NCBI GenBank assembly: GCA_900548615.1 | Contig: URKW01000058.1 | Span: 1-13,359, forward strand | Length of the DNA stretch: 13,359 nucleotides | Source of the DNA: an uncultured Eubacteriales bacterium | GTDB lineage: Bacteria; Bacillota; Clostridia; Oscillospirales; Oscillospiraceae | Reading direction: 5' to 3' | In this document: positions 1 to 5,774 of the stretch, piece by piece | Numbering within the stretch: position 1 is the stretch's first letter | Layout: every line of letters starts with the position of its first letter | The notes under the pieces: model-generated | Told to the model about the DNA's origin: nothing | Database searches by the model: none | Seen by the model: only the letters and a program-made list of their open reading frames with translations | Made by a program: the position numbers and the translations under genes

Positions 1-2198
1 CGCAGGTCGTTGGGGTTGACGATGGCGGAGGTCAGAACCTGCATCATGGCCATGGCCACCAGCGTGGAGTCCAGAATGGGACGGACAGCCTTGGGGGCGC
101 CGTTGGAGTTGTTGCTGAGGCCGCCGGTGGACTTCAGACCCTCGTCGGCGAACATCTTGATGGCGTTCAGCACGTCCATCTGCTTATCCTGCATGCCCTT
201 GACCACCAGGAACAGGGGGTCGAACCACAGGTCGGAAGCGTCCATGCCCAGGCTCAGGCCGCGCTCCAGCATGTGGTGACAGTGCATCATACGCTCCTCG
301 TTGTCCTTGGCGATGCCGTCGGCGGAGCACAGGGCGATAACGATGGCGTCGTTGGCGGCGGCCAGATCGATGTTGGAGATACGGGAGCCGGCGTCGGCGG
401 AGTTGACGATGGGCTTGCCGTTGGTGCGGTTATAGACGTGGATACCGGCTTCGATGGCCTTCTTGTTGGCGGTATCGAGAGCCAGAGGCACGTTGTTGAA
501 GTTCTCCTGCAGCAGCTTGACCGCCCAGGTCATCAGCTCAGGGCCGTTGGACTCGGCGGGGCCGATGTTCACGTCCAGATAGGTAGCGCCGGCCTTGATC
601 TGCTCGGCGGCACGCTTCAGGATGGGCTCGGGGTTCATGGTGTTCATGGCCTCGCGGATCACGGGGCTGATGCAGTGGATGCGCTCGCCGATGGTGACGA
701 ACTTGGGGGAGTTGGGGTCACGCTGCTTGTAGGTCACGCCCATGTCCACCACGTCGATCTTGGGGATGGACATAGAGATCTTCTCGAAGTCCAGCGGCGC
801 GTCCACGTCCACGGCCTTCTTCTCCTCGGCAGGCTTCTTGGAAGCGGCAACCGCCTCGGCAGCCTTGATGTACTCGCCGTCGCGCAGGTACTTCACCAGC
901 TCCACGGCCTCGCGGGTGCCGACCACCACGTTCCAGTCAGGCAGCTTATCCTGAATGTCGCCCTTCATCACGGCGGCCTTGCCGGGGATAATCAGGGTGC
1001 GGTTGTTGATCTTACCGGCGATATCGTACTCGTCGAAGAACTTCTTGATGGAGCCGGAGGAGAACTTACCGGCGGCCCATGCGGTCAGCACGGACATGCC
1101 GGACGCGTCGGTGATCAGCAGGTTGACGGGCACCTTGGAGCGCTCCAGCTCGCCGGACACCAGGAAGTAGGTCAGGGCGAAGTCCACGGTCAGGGCGCAG
1201 GGATCGTCGGGGGTCGCGCCGTTGATGGGATAGATGCCCGGCTCCACCTTCATGGGCTTCTGAGGATCGGTGAACACGTTCTGGCGCAGACCGTACAGCG
1301 GCAGCGCCTCGGCATAGCGCATGGTCTCCATGACCACGATGGAGCCGTACTTCATGGTGAACAGGGCCGCCAGCGCGGTCTCCATGTGCACGTCGCCGTG
1401 GCACAGCTTGGCCAGATTGACCAGAGAGGGATAACCGAAGGTGCGGTCGCCGTCCTTCAGGGCGGTACGGCGCACCAGCACGGCGTTGGCGAAGGTTTCC
1501 TTGATGGTGGCGCCGGTCACGTCGATGACCAGATTCTTGTTCTCCAGCTTCTCCAGCGCGGCCACGGTGTCGTGGATCTCGGCCAGATCGGCGCCCTTGA
1601 CGCCCAGCACCACACCGGCCTCCACGGCCAAGGCGCTCATGGCCTCGTAGTTGTCCTTATTGGCGCCGTTCAGCACAGGCTTGGTGTCGCCGATGGCGGC
1701 CAGCGCCAGCTTGGCGTTGTCCACGCTGTCGGTGTCGATGATGACGGCACGCTCGGTAGCGGCAGCCTTCTTGCACAGGTCGGCCAGACGTGCGCCGTCG
1801 CCGCCGTCGTGAACCAGCAGGAACTCCACATACTCACGCTCGCCGATACGCTCGTAATCCACGGCCTTCATCTCGGCCAGCTTGGCGTCCACAGCGGCGT
1901 CGTCCATGCAGGTGCACAGGGACACGGCAAAGCGGTTGCGGTTGACGAAGGTCTTTTCATGACGCATCATGACGGTCTCGCCGCCCAGCTTCATGCCGCC
2001 CACCTCGATGGCCTTCATGGGGGGCGCGGTAGCCTCGCTCAGCAGGGCGATGGCCTCGTCGGACATATAGGGGCACTTCTCGATGGGCAGCGCGCCCTGC
2101 GCCACCTTCATGCAGAATGCCATACAAGTGGGAACGCCGCACTCCTTGCAGTTCTTCTTGGGAGACAGCTTGAAAATATCTAAACCTTTAACAGCCAT
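1..2198 (-). CDS. acsC: AcsC-AcsE fusion: corrinoid iron-sulfur protein large subunit joined to methyl-THF:corrinoid methyltransferase (3' end outside window)
   Basis: Starts at ATG 2196-2198 behind AAAGGAGG (2208-2215), 22 bases after acsD, and stays open for 732 codons to the window edge. Residues 1-57 are the [4Fe-4S] domain with C17, C20, C25 and C42, the spacing known from AcsC. A TIM-barrel part follows (about 90-320), then a corrinoid-binding part to about residue 450, the usual end of AcsC (about 446 aa). A Lys/Glu/Ala-rich linker (about 452-498) leads into a pterin-binding methyltransferase domain of AcsE type: GERIH (about 504), LDVNIGP (D542), LDTANKKAIEAG (D575), FDPLF (D660), GLSNNS (N696). 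D575 and D660 lie 85 residues apart, as the corresponding aspartates do in AcsE. About 25-30 C-terminal residues should lie outside the window. Role: methyl transfer from methyl-THF to the corrinoid, then delivery to AcsB. I translated the junction codon by codon and saw no stop; no good internal ribosome site precedes the methyltransferase part. Confidence 0.93.
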   Translation of the reverse strand, partial: MAVKGLDIFKLSPKKNCKECGVPTCMAFCMKVAQGALPIEKCPYMSDEAIALLSEATAPPMKAIEVGGMKLGGETVMMRHEKTFVNRNRFAVSLCTCMDDAAVDAKLAEMKAVDYERIGEREYVEFLLVHDGGDGARLADLCKKAAATERAVIIDTDSVDNAKLALAAIGDTKPVLNGANKDNYEAMSALAVEAGVVLGVKGADLAEIHDTVAALEKLENKNLVIDVTGATIKETFANAVLVRRTALKDGDRTFGYPSLVNLAKLCHGDVHMETALAALFTMKYGSIVVMETMRYAEALPLYGLRQNVFTDPQKPMKVEPGIYPINGATPDDPCALTVDFALTYFLVSGELERSKVPVNLLITDASGMSVLTAWAAGKFSSGSIKKFFDEYDIAGKINNRTLIIPGKAAVMKGDIQDKLPDWNVVVGTREAVELVKYLRDGEYIKAAEAVAASKKPAEEKKAVDVDAPLDFEKISMSIPKIDVVDMGVTYKQRDPNSPKFVTIGERIHCISPVIREAMNTMNPEPILKRAAEQIKAGATYLDVNIGPAESNGPELMTWAVKLLQENFNNVPLALDTANKKAIEAGIHVYNRTNGKPIVNSADAGSRISNIDLAAANDAIVIALCSADGIAKDNEERMMHCHHMLERGLSLGMDASDLWFDPLFLVVKGMQDKQMDVLNAIKMFADEGLKSTGGLSNNSNGAPKAVRPILDSTLVAMAMMQVLTSAIVNPNDL

Positions 2199-2220
2199 TG
2201 TTCGCTTCCTCCTTTCCGCG

Positions 2221-3165
2221 TCAGACCAACTCGCCGATCATGGCGGCGATGGTACGGATGGCTTCGGGGTGGCGCATGATCACAGCGTCGGAACCGCTGG
2301 CCAGCACGGCGGCGGCGGTCACGATCTCCATCTCAATGCCGCGCTCCTCCTGAGAGCCCCACTCGGGCATATCGGCCTCAGGCATGATCGCTTCCTTCAC
2401 GCCCCAGGTGTCGGCGGACACGGGGGTGATGATGGGCATCTGCAGCATGGCGTCGGACTGGCTCAGGGCGGCGTCCTTCACGCGATCCAGCGTGGAGGCC
2501 ACATACTCGAAGCCGTAACCGGCGGCAGCGGAGCCGATGTTCATCACGATGGACTGGGCGCTGACGCCCAGCTGGGTCATGACGGTGTTCAGCTGCTTGG
2601 CCAGGTTGATGTCCACGGCGGACTCCGCGCCCACCTTCTGGCCGTAGGCCAGACCTGCGCCAGCGCCAATGGCCTTGTAGTTCTCGTCGCGGGCGGACAG
2701 CACCAGAATATTCTTGCCTGCCAGCGCCTCGGCGATTTTGTTGAACAGCTCGGTATCCTTCTCGATATTCTTGCAGCCCATCACCACCAACGGCATGTCG
2801 GTAGCGTCGGCCACGGACTTGGCCAGCTCCACGCACTCGTCAACGGACTTGTTCTCGCCGTTGGGATCCGCGCCCTCCAGATGCAGGCAAATGAAGGAAG
2901 CGCCTTCCATGGCAGAGACCCGCTTGGCCATGTCGGCCACGGTCGCGCAGCCCTCATAGAACTTCTGCTCACCGGGCATGGTGCACATGGCCATACCGGC
3001 GTCGGTCAGCTCCACGCCGATCTTGGGCGCGTTGGTGATCTCGCCGTCAAACGTGTGGAATGCCAGCACGTTCTGGCCGCCGATGGTGACGGCCTTGTCG
3101 CCTACACCCAGCACCACTTCGTTGATGTGGGCGTTGTAGGTATGCTTTTTGGGTACGAAAGACAT
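2221..3165 (-). CDS. acsD: Corrinoid iron-sulfur protein small (delta) subunit of CODH/ACS
   Basis: This 314-residue protein matches the AcsD/CdhD family in length (about 310-325) and composition. It begins MSFVPKKHTYNAHINEV and contains the conserved early segment around FHTFDGEITNAPKIGVELTD. AcsD has no cofactor of its own; it is a TIM-barrel partner that forms the corrinoid iron-sulfur protein heterodimer with AcsC and helps cap the cobalamin during methyl transfer. The ATG at 3163-3165 is preceded by AAGGGGG about 9 bases upstream. Downstream there are only 22 bases to the acsC-acsE start, so the two subunits should be co-translated from one mRNA, in line with their 1:1 assembly. Family assignment is from recognised sequence and context; no alignment was run. 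Confidence 0.95.
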   Translation of the reverse strand: MSFVPKKHTYNAHINEVVLGVGDKAVTIGGQNVLAFHTFDGEITNAPKIGVELTDAGMAMCTMPGEQKFYEGCATVADMAKRVSAMEGASFICLHLEGADPNGENKSVDECVELAKSVADATDMPLVVMGCKNIEKDTELFNKIAEALAGKNILVLSARDENYKAIGAGAGLAYGQKVGAESAVDINLAKQLNTVMTQLGVSAQSIVMNIGSAAAGYGFEYVASTLDRVKDAALSQSDAMLQMPIITPVSADTWGVKEAIMPEADMPEWGSQEERGIEMEIVTAAAVLASGSDAVIMRHPEAIRTIAAMIGELV

Positions 3166-3193
3166 CTTGACAAATCCCCCTTGTAGATGTTGT

Positions 3194-3964
3194 TTAAAGT
3201 TTCAGCTCCTTGATGATCCCGGCCAGCGCCTTTTTCACGGGCGCGTCGTCGGGCACCTGGGAACTAGGTCTTCCCTCGCAGTCATAAGCGTAAACCGTTT
3301 CGTCCTGGGGCAGTACGCCAGCCAGCTCCAGGTGGTATTTTTCGATCTCCTCCGCCACGCCGGGATTCAGCTCGCCGTTGGGCGCGCGGTTGACGATCAG
3401 CTTCATGGTGCCGGGCTTCAGCTCCAGCTCGCGGATCATCTCGGCCAGGCGGCCCGCCGCCTGAATGCCCCGCCGGGAGCAGTCGGAGATCAGCAGCATG
3501 GTATCCACATGAGGCAGGGTGCCGCGGCTGATATGCTCCAGTCCGGCCTCGTTGTCGATGACCATATACTTGTAGTTGCCCACGTACTTGTCGATCTGTG
3601 TCTTCAGTACGCCGTTGACAAAGCAGTAGCAGCCCTTGCCCTGTGTGCGGCCCATGACCAGCATGTCATAGTCGTCCTCCTCCACCAGCGCGGAGCTGAA
3701 CTTCATTTCGGCGTAATCCGCCTTTGTCATGCTGGGCGGCACGGTGCCGTTTTTCTCCGCCTGGGCCATCTCCTCGCGAATGTCGCCCAGCGTGGTCTCC
3801 ACTTCCACGCCCAGCACTTCATTCAGGTTGGAGTTGGCGTCGGCGTCCACGACCAGCAGCGGGCCCTTTCCCGCCTTGCACAGATAGTCGATCAGCATGC
3901 CGCAGGTGGTCGTCTTGCCGACGCCGCCTTTGCCCGCCACTGCAATGATATGTGTTTTTCCCAT
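3194..3964 (-). CDS. acsF: CooC/AcsF-type P-loop ATPase for CODH/ACS maturation (second copy)
   Basis: A 256-residue MinD/SIMIBI-class ATPase. It shows the deviant Walker A GKGGVGKTT at residues 11-19, LLVVDADANSNL at about 36-47 and a Cys-x-Cys pair (C112, C114, in GCYCF) matching the metal-binding pair of CooC proteins. CooC/AcsF proteins use ATP to help nickel enter the CODH C-cluster or the ACS A-cluster. The start chosen is ATG 3962-3964, which puts the P-loop near the N terminus as usual and has AAAGGATGG upstream; an in-frame ATG at 4000 with GGAGAG would add 12 residues. The gene lies 28 bases upstream of acsD. It is clearly divergent from the other CooC-like gene in this window (10358-11122). 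The symbol is by family analogy: which ATPase serves which cluster cannot be read from the sequence. Confidence 0.88.
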   Translation of the reverse strand: MGKTHIIAVAGKGGVGKTTTCGMLIDYLCKAGKGPLLVVDADANSNLNEVLGVEVETTLGDIREEMAQAEKNGTVPPSMTKADYAEMKFSSALVEEDDYDMLVMGRTQGKGCYCFVNGVLKTQIDKYVGNYKYMVIDNEAGLEHISRGTLPHVDTMLLISDCSRRGIQAAGRLAEMIRELELKPGTMKLIVNRAPNGELNPGVAEEIEKYHLELAGVLPQDETVYAYDCEGRPSSQVPDDAPVKKALAGIIKELKL

Positions 3965-4364
3965 AGTTTCGATCCATCCTTTGCGGGGCCTGCGGGGCAT
4001 GTCGCTCTCCGCGGGCCATAGGGGTTACATGTAATGCTCCGGCCGACCGGCAGTCTCTGCGATACAGGCCATACCGGTCTTTGCTGGAAGTACCTTGAAG
4101 GAGCACGCAGCTTTTGCTGAACGCACCCTTCACACGCTCAATAGATTCCCTCCTTAGCATCCAATTTATCATGATCCCGGTCAGGGATGTAGATACAAAT
4201 TCAAGCTGGCGAAAAGTCTTACGACTTTTCTGCCAAAAGATTTGCGGCCGGCTGCGCGCGTCCTTCGGACACACTGGCGGCCGAGAAGTATTTTTCTGAC
4301 GCGCATGTCGTCAGAAAAATGATTTGATTCTTTCGCGCCTGCGAGCGCGAATTCTGCGAAGCTT
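3965..4364 (-). other. 400-base gap inside the operon, non-coding and rich in hairpins
   Basis: No convincing gene lies between the 75-residue ORF and the second cooC. The reading frames here are short or continue into cooC out of frame. The stretch holds several hairpins: GAAGG/CCTTC arms around CAGC-TTTT-GCTG at 4097-4131, a GACCGG/CCGGTC pair at about 4046-4079, and the cluster listed separately at 4211-4351. An AAGGAGG-like sequence at about 4152-4158 on the minus strand leads only to a TTG with an almost immediate stop. The gap may uncouple expression of the flanking genes or carry a processed RNA. I recognise no known RNA family. Confidence 0.5.
4211..4351. repeat. Cluster of perfect hairpins, possible intergenic repeat element
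   Basis: Three clear inverted repeats follow each other: GAAAAGTC/GACTTTTC at 4211-4230 (loop 4), ATTTTTCTGAC/GTCAGAAAAAT at 4290-4320 (11 bp, loop 9), and TTCGCGC/GCGCGAA at 4332-4351 (loop 6). A smaller GTCC/GGAC hairpin lies at 4260-4270. None is followed by a clean U-run on the minus strand, so they do not look like simple terminators for the operon. The arrangement resembles palindromic intergenic elements dispersed in related genomes; copy number cannot be judged from one window. Confidence 0.45.
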
Positions 4365-4592
4365 TCACAGCTCCGTGAACAAAAACCTCTGATACATGCC
4401 CGCGCTCTCCACAAACACGGTCATCTCGCCGGGGCGGCCCTCCTCGGCGGTAAGGTGTACCTCGCCGCCCTTGATCTCCCGCCGAACCCATTCCACAGGG
4501 TCGTCGGTGTCCACCTCGAAGAACAGCACGTCCCGCATCTGGTTGCGCTCACAGCTGTTGGCGATCTCCCGCACCACTTCATACCGCTTCAT
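4365..4592 (-). CDS. 75-residue protein of unknown function, first gene of the corrinoid-protein operon
   Basis: A small acidic protein that begins MKRYEVVREIANSCERNQMR and ends QRFLFTEL. The ATG at 4590-4592 is preceded by AGGAGAT with proper spacing, and the frame is the first one after a consensus promoter and leader, so it is very likely real. It has a single Cys (about residue 14), no membrane segment, no signal peptide and no metal-binding Cys cluster. The alternating hydrophobic pattern in the second half (VHLTA, MTVFVES, QRFLFTEL) suggests a small alpha/beta fold. I do not recognise the family. Position ahead of cooC-acsD-acsC suggests a role in assembly or regulation of the corrinoid protein or CODH/ACS, but that is context only. 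Confidence 0.82.
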   Translation of the reverse strand: MKRYEVVREIANSCERNQMRDVLFFEVDTDDPVEWVRREIKGGEVHLTAEEGRPGEMTVFVESAGMYQRFLFTEL

Positions 4593-4603
4593 GGATATCT
4601 CCT

Positions 4604-4669
4604 AAAAAAAGGAAAACGGCCCCCTTGTGTGCCAGAAAACGTTGTTCGCCTTTCTCACCACAGGGCCGT
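4604..4669 (-). terminator. Attenuator-like hairpin in the leader of the corrinoid-protein operon
   Basis: On the minus-strand RNA, ACGGCCC and GGGCCGT arms (4663-4669 and 4616-4622), extended by TGTG/CACA across a small bulge, enclose a loop of about 30-40 bases and are followed directly by TTTTCCTTTTTTT (4604-4616). The hairpin lies downstream of the promoter at 4751-4780 and ends just before the AGGAGAT ribosome site of the 75-residue ORF. No gene upstream on this strand needs a terminator, so it would act on the operon's own transcript. Upstream in the leader are GCGGT/ACCGC and TGCGC/GCGCA hairpins. No known riboswitch class was recognised. Confidence 0.55.
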
Positions 4670-4726
4670 GCGCTTTGCGCATTTGCCGGGGCGGTAACGG
4701 CGCTTTTCACCGCTCTCCTTTTCCCC

Positions 4727-4744
4727 TTGTTATTTTTTCTACAA
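4727..4744. promoter_or_regulatory. Rex-like operator at the start site of the corrinoid-protein operon
   Basis: TTGTTATTTTTTCTACAA is an 18-bp site with TTGT/ACAA ends and a 4-base centre. It matches the clostridial Rex consensus TTGTTAA-N4-TTAACAA at 11 of 14 defined positions. It begins about 6 bases downstream of the -10 box, covering roughly +1 to +18 of the minus-strand promoter, a position suited to repression. It is inferred from consensus only; no rex gene is in the window. Confidence 0.5.
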
Positions 4745-4750
4745 TTAGAA

Positions 4751-4780
4751 ATTATACTTGAAACCATGCGTTTTTGTCAA
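4751..4780 (-). promoter_or_regulatory. Consensus sigma-A promoter for the corrinoid-protein operon
   Basis: On the minus strand, TTGACA (4775-4780) and TATAAT (4751-4756) are both perfect and separated by 18 bases. The start site would be near 4744, giving a leader of about 150 bases before the 75-residue ORF. The region from 4781 to 4923 between this promoter and the divergent folT promoter is AT-rich, with no other feature seen. Confidence 0.85.
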
Positions 4781-4923
4781 CCTTTATTTCGTGCAAATCC
4801 CACAAAACAACCATTTCGTTTTGCGCGTTTCACAGTTCGTTTACACGCTGTTGTTAAAATAGCCGTATCGTTATGTGAATTTTTTGACAATTTGACGAAA
4901 AATAAAAATTTCCGATTTTTGCC

Positions 4924-4952
4924 TTGTATTTTGCCGCCGTCCCTAGTATGAT
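4924..4952 (+). promoter_or_regulatory. Predicted promoter of folT-folC
   Basis: TTGTAT (4924-4929), a 17-base spacer and TATGAT (4947-4952) form a reasonable sigma-A promoter. Transcription would start near 4959 and give a leader of about 228 bases containing the THF riboswitch. A TTGACA at 4884-4889 has no well-spaced -10 box and was not chosen. Confidence 0.65.
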
Positions 4953-5005
4953 ACAGGCAGTGTGCACAGACCGGGACACTTCTTCTGCTGTGAACACATC
5001 CCTTG

Positions 5006-5107
5006 CTGCAAGAGTAGAAGTGGCGCGTTAAGTGCCGGTCGGATGGGAGGTTGCCGCCGGACGAAGGAGCTTGCTCCGCGATGCCATCTTCGCATCCGCT
5101 GTTGCAG
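5006..5107 (+). promoter_or_regulatory. Tetrahydrofolate (THF) riboswitch
   Basis: The conserved THF-I aptamer elements occur in order: GAGTAG (5012-5017), GCGTTAAGTG (5025-5034), GGATGGGA (5041-5048), CGAAG (5062-5066), a GGAGC/GCTCC hairpin (5066-5077) and GCATCCGCT (5092-5100). P1 is CTGCAA (5006-5011) with TTGCAG (5102-5107). P2 pairs GAAG, TGGC and CG with CG, GCCA and CTTC (5018-5026 with 5077-5092). The long-range pseudoknot pairs GGATG (5041-5045) with CATCC (5093-5097). Class members sit upstream of folate transport and synthesis genes in Firmicutes and lower expression when THF is plentiful. Here the aptamer precedes folT. Confidence 0.94.
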
Positions 5108-5152
5108 AGTACGGTACGCCGTGCGCGGAACAATCGCATACCCTTTCCCCAA

Positions 5153-5186
5153 CCTCCTCCCACATTTTTGTTAGGAGGCCTTTTTT
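5153..5186 (+). promoter_or_regulatory. Expression platform: hairpin that hides the folT ribosome binding site and ends in a U-run
   Basis: CCTCCT (5153-5158) can pair with AGGAGG (5173-5178), which is the folT ribosome binding site 8 bases before the ATG. The stem is followed by CC and six T residues (5181-5186), so it could also act as a weak terminator. The neighbouring AACCTCC (5151-5157) can instead pair with GGAGGTT (5046-5052) inside the aptamer, which would free the ribosome site. This suggests mutually exclusive structures controlled by THF. Confidence 0.68.
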
Positions 5187-5774
5187 ATGTCCAAAAATCC
5201 CGAAAAGTCCGGATGGAGCGTGCGCTCCATCGCCATCTGCGCGCTGCTGACGGCGCTGAGCGTCATTCTGGCCCGTCTGCTGATCCCCATGCCCAACGAG
5301 ACCACCCGCTTCTCCATCGAGGCCGTGCCCATCTTCATCGCGGGCATGCTGTTCGGCCCGCTGCCCGGCGCTTTCACCGGCTTCGCCGCCGACTTCATCG
5401 GCTGCCTGTTCACCCCCTACGGCTACAATCCCATCTTCTGCGTGCCGCCCATTCTGTACGGCCTGTGCGCCGGACTGTTTCGCCCGTGGCTGACCCAGAA
5501 GATCTCTCCGCTGCGCATCGCCGCGGCGTTTCTCCCGGCCATCGTGCTGGGCTCCATTCTCTATCAGAGCGGCTCGCTGGCCCTGATCTACGGCGGCGAC
5601 AGCAAGCTGGCCTTTTTCGTGACCAAGCTGGCCACCCGCAGCGTGCAGTTTGCCGTCACCGGCGTGCTGGATGTGCTGCTGGTGTGGGCGCTGTGCCGCT
5701 CCCGCGTATTCACCGCCGCCGGCGTGTGGCCTACCGCCGCCCAACCGGCGCAGAAAGGAGTGTCAGGACAATGA
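5187..5774 (+). CDS. folT: Folate ECF transporter S component (FolT)
   Basis: A 195-residue, strongly hydrophobic protein with about six membrane segments, typical of energy-coupling-factor S components. It has a charged N-terminal segment, a first helix around ICALLTALSVILARLLIP and GlnF/FolT-like features such as FSIEAVPIFIAGMLFGP and the FAADFIG segment. S components bind the vitamin and use the shared EcfA/EcfA'/EcfT module, which is not in this window, for ATP-driven uptake. Folate specificity follows from the THF riboswitch upstream and from folC, whose ATG overlaps this stop (ATGA at 5771-5774). The ATG at 5187 has an ideal AGGAGG 8 bases upstream. Pantothenate or another vitamin cannot be excluded from sequence alone, but the riboswitch makes folate by far the best call. 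Confidence 0.92.
   Translation: MSKNPEKSGWSVRSIAICALLTALSVILARLLIPMPNETTRFSIEAVPIFIAGMLFGPLPGAFTGFAADFIGCLFTPYGYNPIFCVPPILYGLCAGLFRPWLTQKISPLRIAAAFLPAIVLGSILYQSGSLALIYGGDSKLAFFVTKLATRSVQFAVTGVLDVLLVWALCRSRVFTAAGVWPTAAQPAQKGVSGQ

Noticed and set aside
273..2183. 636-residue open frame on the plus strand opposite acsC-acsE
   Set aside because: It is the antisense shadow of a GC-rich gene: long runs rich in Gly, His, Leu, Val and Asp, no recognisable domain, no ribosome site. The minus strand reads a clear AcsC-AcsE protein.
3819..4274. 151-residue minus-strand frame overlapping the second cooC
   Set aside because: It crosses the hairpin region and enters cooC in another frame, with Arg/Gln-rich out-of-frame composition and no ribosome site at its first start.
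4604..4744. Cobalamin riboswitch in the leader of the corrinoid-protein operon
   Set aside because: Only a short stretch resembles the aptamer core; the B12 box and peripheral helices are not found, and the leader is too short for a classical member.
4851..4857. TTGTTAA half-site between the divergent promoters
   Set aside because: The second Rex half-site is absent at the required distance.
4777..5163. 128-residue minus-strand and 108-residue plus-strand frames between the divergent promoters
   Set aside because: They overlap promoters and the THF riboswitch and lack ribosome sites and protein-like composition.
5051..5770. Upstream extension of the folC frame through the riboswitch and folT
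   Set aside because: It would place coding sequence over the aptamer and run through folT out of frame. ATG 5771 has a proper ribosome site and couples to the folT stop.
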